Positions 63,213 to 64,000 of a DNA stretch of 64,000 nt are shown here, piece after piece. This stretch comes from DAIOEK01 sp963828285. Its GTDB lineage: Bacteria; Chloroflexota; Anaerolineae; Anaerolineales; Anaerolineaceae. A program made the position numbers and the translations under genes. Below the pieces are notes generated by a model, which worked only from the letters and a program-made list of their open reading frames with translations, made no database searches and was not told where the DNA came from. How positions within the stretch are numbered: the stretch's first letter is position 1; each line of letters starts with the position of its first letter. The DNA lies in NCBI GenBank assembly GCA_963828285.1, contig CAWHEB010000002.1:744001-808000 (forward strand), written 5' to 3'.

Positions 63213-64000
63213 ATGGATCACTCAATAACTCGCAAGCTTATTATCAACGCAGACGATTTTGGTCTCTCCCCTTCAGTTTCTCGAGGGATTCTCTCAGGTT
63301 GCTCCACCGGGATAGTCACATCAACCAGTGTTATGATCAACCATATGGTTTATCAGGGGCAATCTTTCCCGAGTGAAGGGGATGTTTTCCCCGGTTTTGG
63401 TGTGCATCTCAACCTTACATCAGGTAAACCCATACTCCCAGCTGAGGATGTGACCACCTTTGTGGATAAGGATGGCACATTTATCAAATCAGATATTTTC
63501 TTTCAAGATATTGAGAAGATCAACATCCTTCAAGTAGAAAAGGAGTGGCGAACCCAGATCACTGCTTTCCTCATCAAATTTGGACGTCCTGACCATCTGG
63601 ATAGCCATCATCACATACACCTGCATCCGCTTTTGTTCCCTCTTTTTCTACAGATCGCAGGAGAACTTAGAACTCCCATACGATTCCCCATTCTCCTCGA
63701 CATGGTCCCCGCAATCACGCCTGAGTTCAATCAAAATGGTCTTGGGCAGAACATCTCCCTGGACATGATCAAGGAAGACATGGAGATCATGAAGTTTTCA
63801 GGGATCCGCACCCCAGACTATTTCTGTGATAATTTCATCACCCCAAATATTGAAAAGCTGGAAACATTAAAGCAGATATTTCACGACCTGCCTGAAGGGA
63901 TCACAGAGATCATGTGCCACCCCGGATTATTGGATGAAACTGCCAGATCGCTGAGCAATTACCCAACGAGGGAAGAAGAATTACGAACCCTGCAATCAGA
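63213..64000 (+). CDS. ChbG/YdjC-family carbohydrate deacetylase, partial
   Basis: It starts at ATG 63213 and runs off the right edge (262 residues visible). Family motifs: LIINADDFGLSPSVSRGI (metal Asp), FGVHLNLTSGKPIL (metal His) and DHLDSHHHIHLHPLLFPLF (His cluster), then EIMCHPGLLDE with the late His. Members deacetylate N-acetylated oligosaccharides or sugars in a metal-dependent way. The neighbouring gene is divergent; the actual substrate is unknown. Confidence 0.9.
   Translation, partial: MDHSITRKLIINADDFGLSPSVSRGILSGCSTGIVTSTSVMINHMVYQGQSFPSEGDVFPGFGVHLNLTSGKPILPAEDVTTFVDKDGTFIKSDIFFQDIEKINILQVEKEWRTQITAFLIKFGRPDHLDSHHHIHLHPLLFPLFLQIAGELRTPIRFPILLDMVPAITPEFNQNGLGQNISLDMIKEDMEIMKFSGIRTPDYFCDNFITPNIEKLETLKQIFHDLPEGITEIMCHPGLLDETARSLSNYPTREEELRTLQS

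Noticed and set aside
1..64000. CRISPR arrays, insertion sequences, prophage genes, rRNA
   Set aside because: No regularly spaced repeats, transposase or phage motifs or rRNA segments were seen; the only multi-copy DNA noted is the tRNA 3' repeat, the paralogous modules and short coding repeats.

Overview
The window reads as one chromosomal segment of an anaerobic-lineage Chloroflexota bacterium, most likely Anaerolineae-like. This is inferred from gene content: a sugar-phosphate microcompartment, paralogous MalT-like LuxR regulators with DUF4386/DUF6326 membrane proteins, Ala-Pro-Glu-rich and Met-rich lipoprotein linkers, and a universal-stress/GpgS fusion. No rRNA is present to confirm the lineage. 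Many well-conserved genes carry single-base indels or a single in-frame stop. These concentrate at 22.6-28.3 kb, 33-47.5 kb and 49-53.5 kb and are rare at 54-64 kb. They may be uncorrected sequencing errors or recent decay; the sequence alone cannot decide. Such genes are typed 'pseudogene' with their full footprint.

Layout. (1) 0-5.9 kb: a bacterial microcompartment (BMC) operon on the minus strand (rpiB, deoC, BMC-P, CoA-acylating aldehyde dehydrogenase, BMC-H, EutJ-like, BMC-T), divergent from a GntR regulator, with a clear promoter and repeat operator between them. It would cleave deoxyribose 5-phosphate and turn the acetaldehyde into acetyl-CoA inside a shell. (2) 6.0-10.9 kb: two glycosyltransferases, a USP-USP-GpgS fusion and a histidine phosphatase, probably making a glucosylglycerate-type compatible solute. 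(3) 11-13.8 kb: a sugar ABC importer whose first permease is internally deleted. (4) 14.5-19.1 kb: a caa3-type cytochrome c oxidase (subunits II, I, III, IV and CtaG). (5) 19.2-22.3 kb: ROK sugar kinase, capA remnant, YgeY-like hydrolase. (6) 22.6-28.3 kb: a sugar/polyol catabolic operon (FGGY kinase, TIM-barrel isomerase, MDR dehydrogenase, second DeoC-like aldolase, Old Yellow Enzyme), almost every gene broken.

(7) 28.4-35.5 kb: DUF2255, aldo/keto reductase plus MerR with a textbook MerR promoter, an orphan molybdenum hydroxylase subunit, an HD protein and small proteins. (8) 35.7-48.6 kb: two related modules, each a MalT-like regulator followed by a ~90-residue protein, small membrane proteins and a zinc-free MDR oxidoreductase. 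A covarying inverted repeat lies at the same distance before the small-protein gene in both. (9) 48.7-55.1 kb: a redox-repair block (MsrPQ, two thioredoxin-like lipoproteins, CcdA, two-component system) bounded by an intact initiator tRNA-Met and a 42-bp direct repeat of that tRNA's 3' part, as expected for an island integrated at a tRNA. (10) 55.2-64 kb: recX-rny behind a long structured leader, then an MBL hydrolase, PAP2-like membrane protein, MFS transporter, Xaa-Pro peptidase, YgjP-like metalloprotease, YwaF-like protein and the start of a ChbG/YdjC deacetylase.
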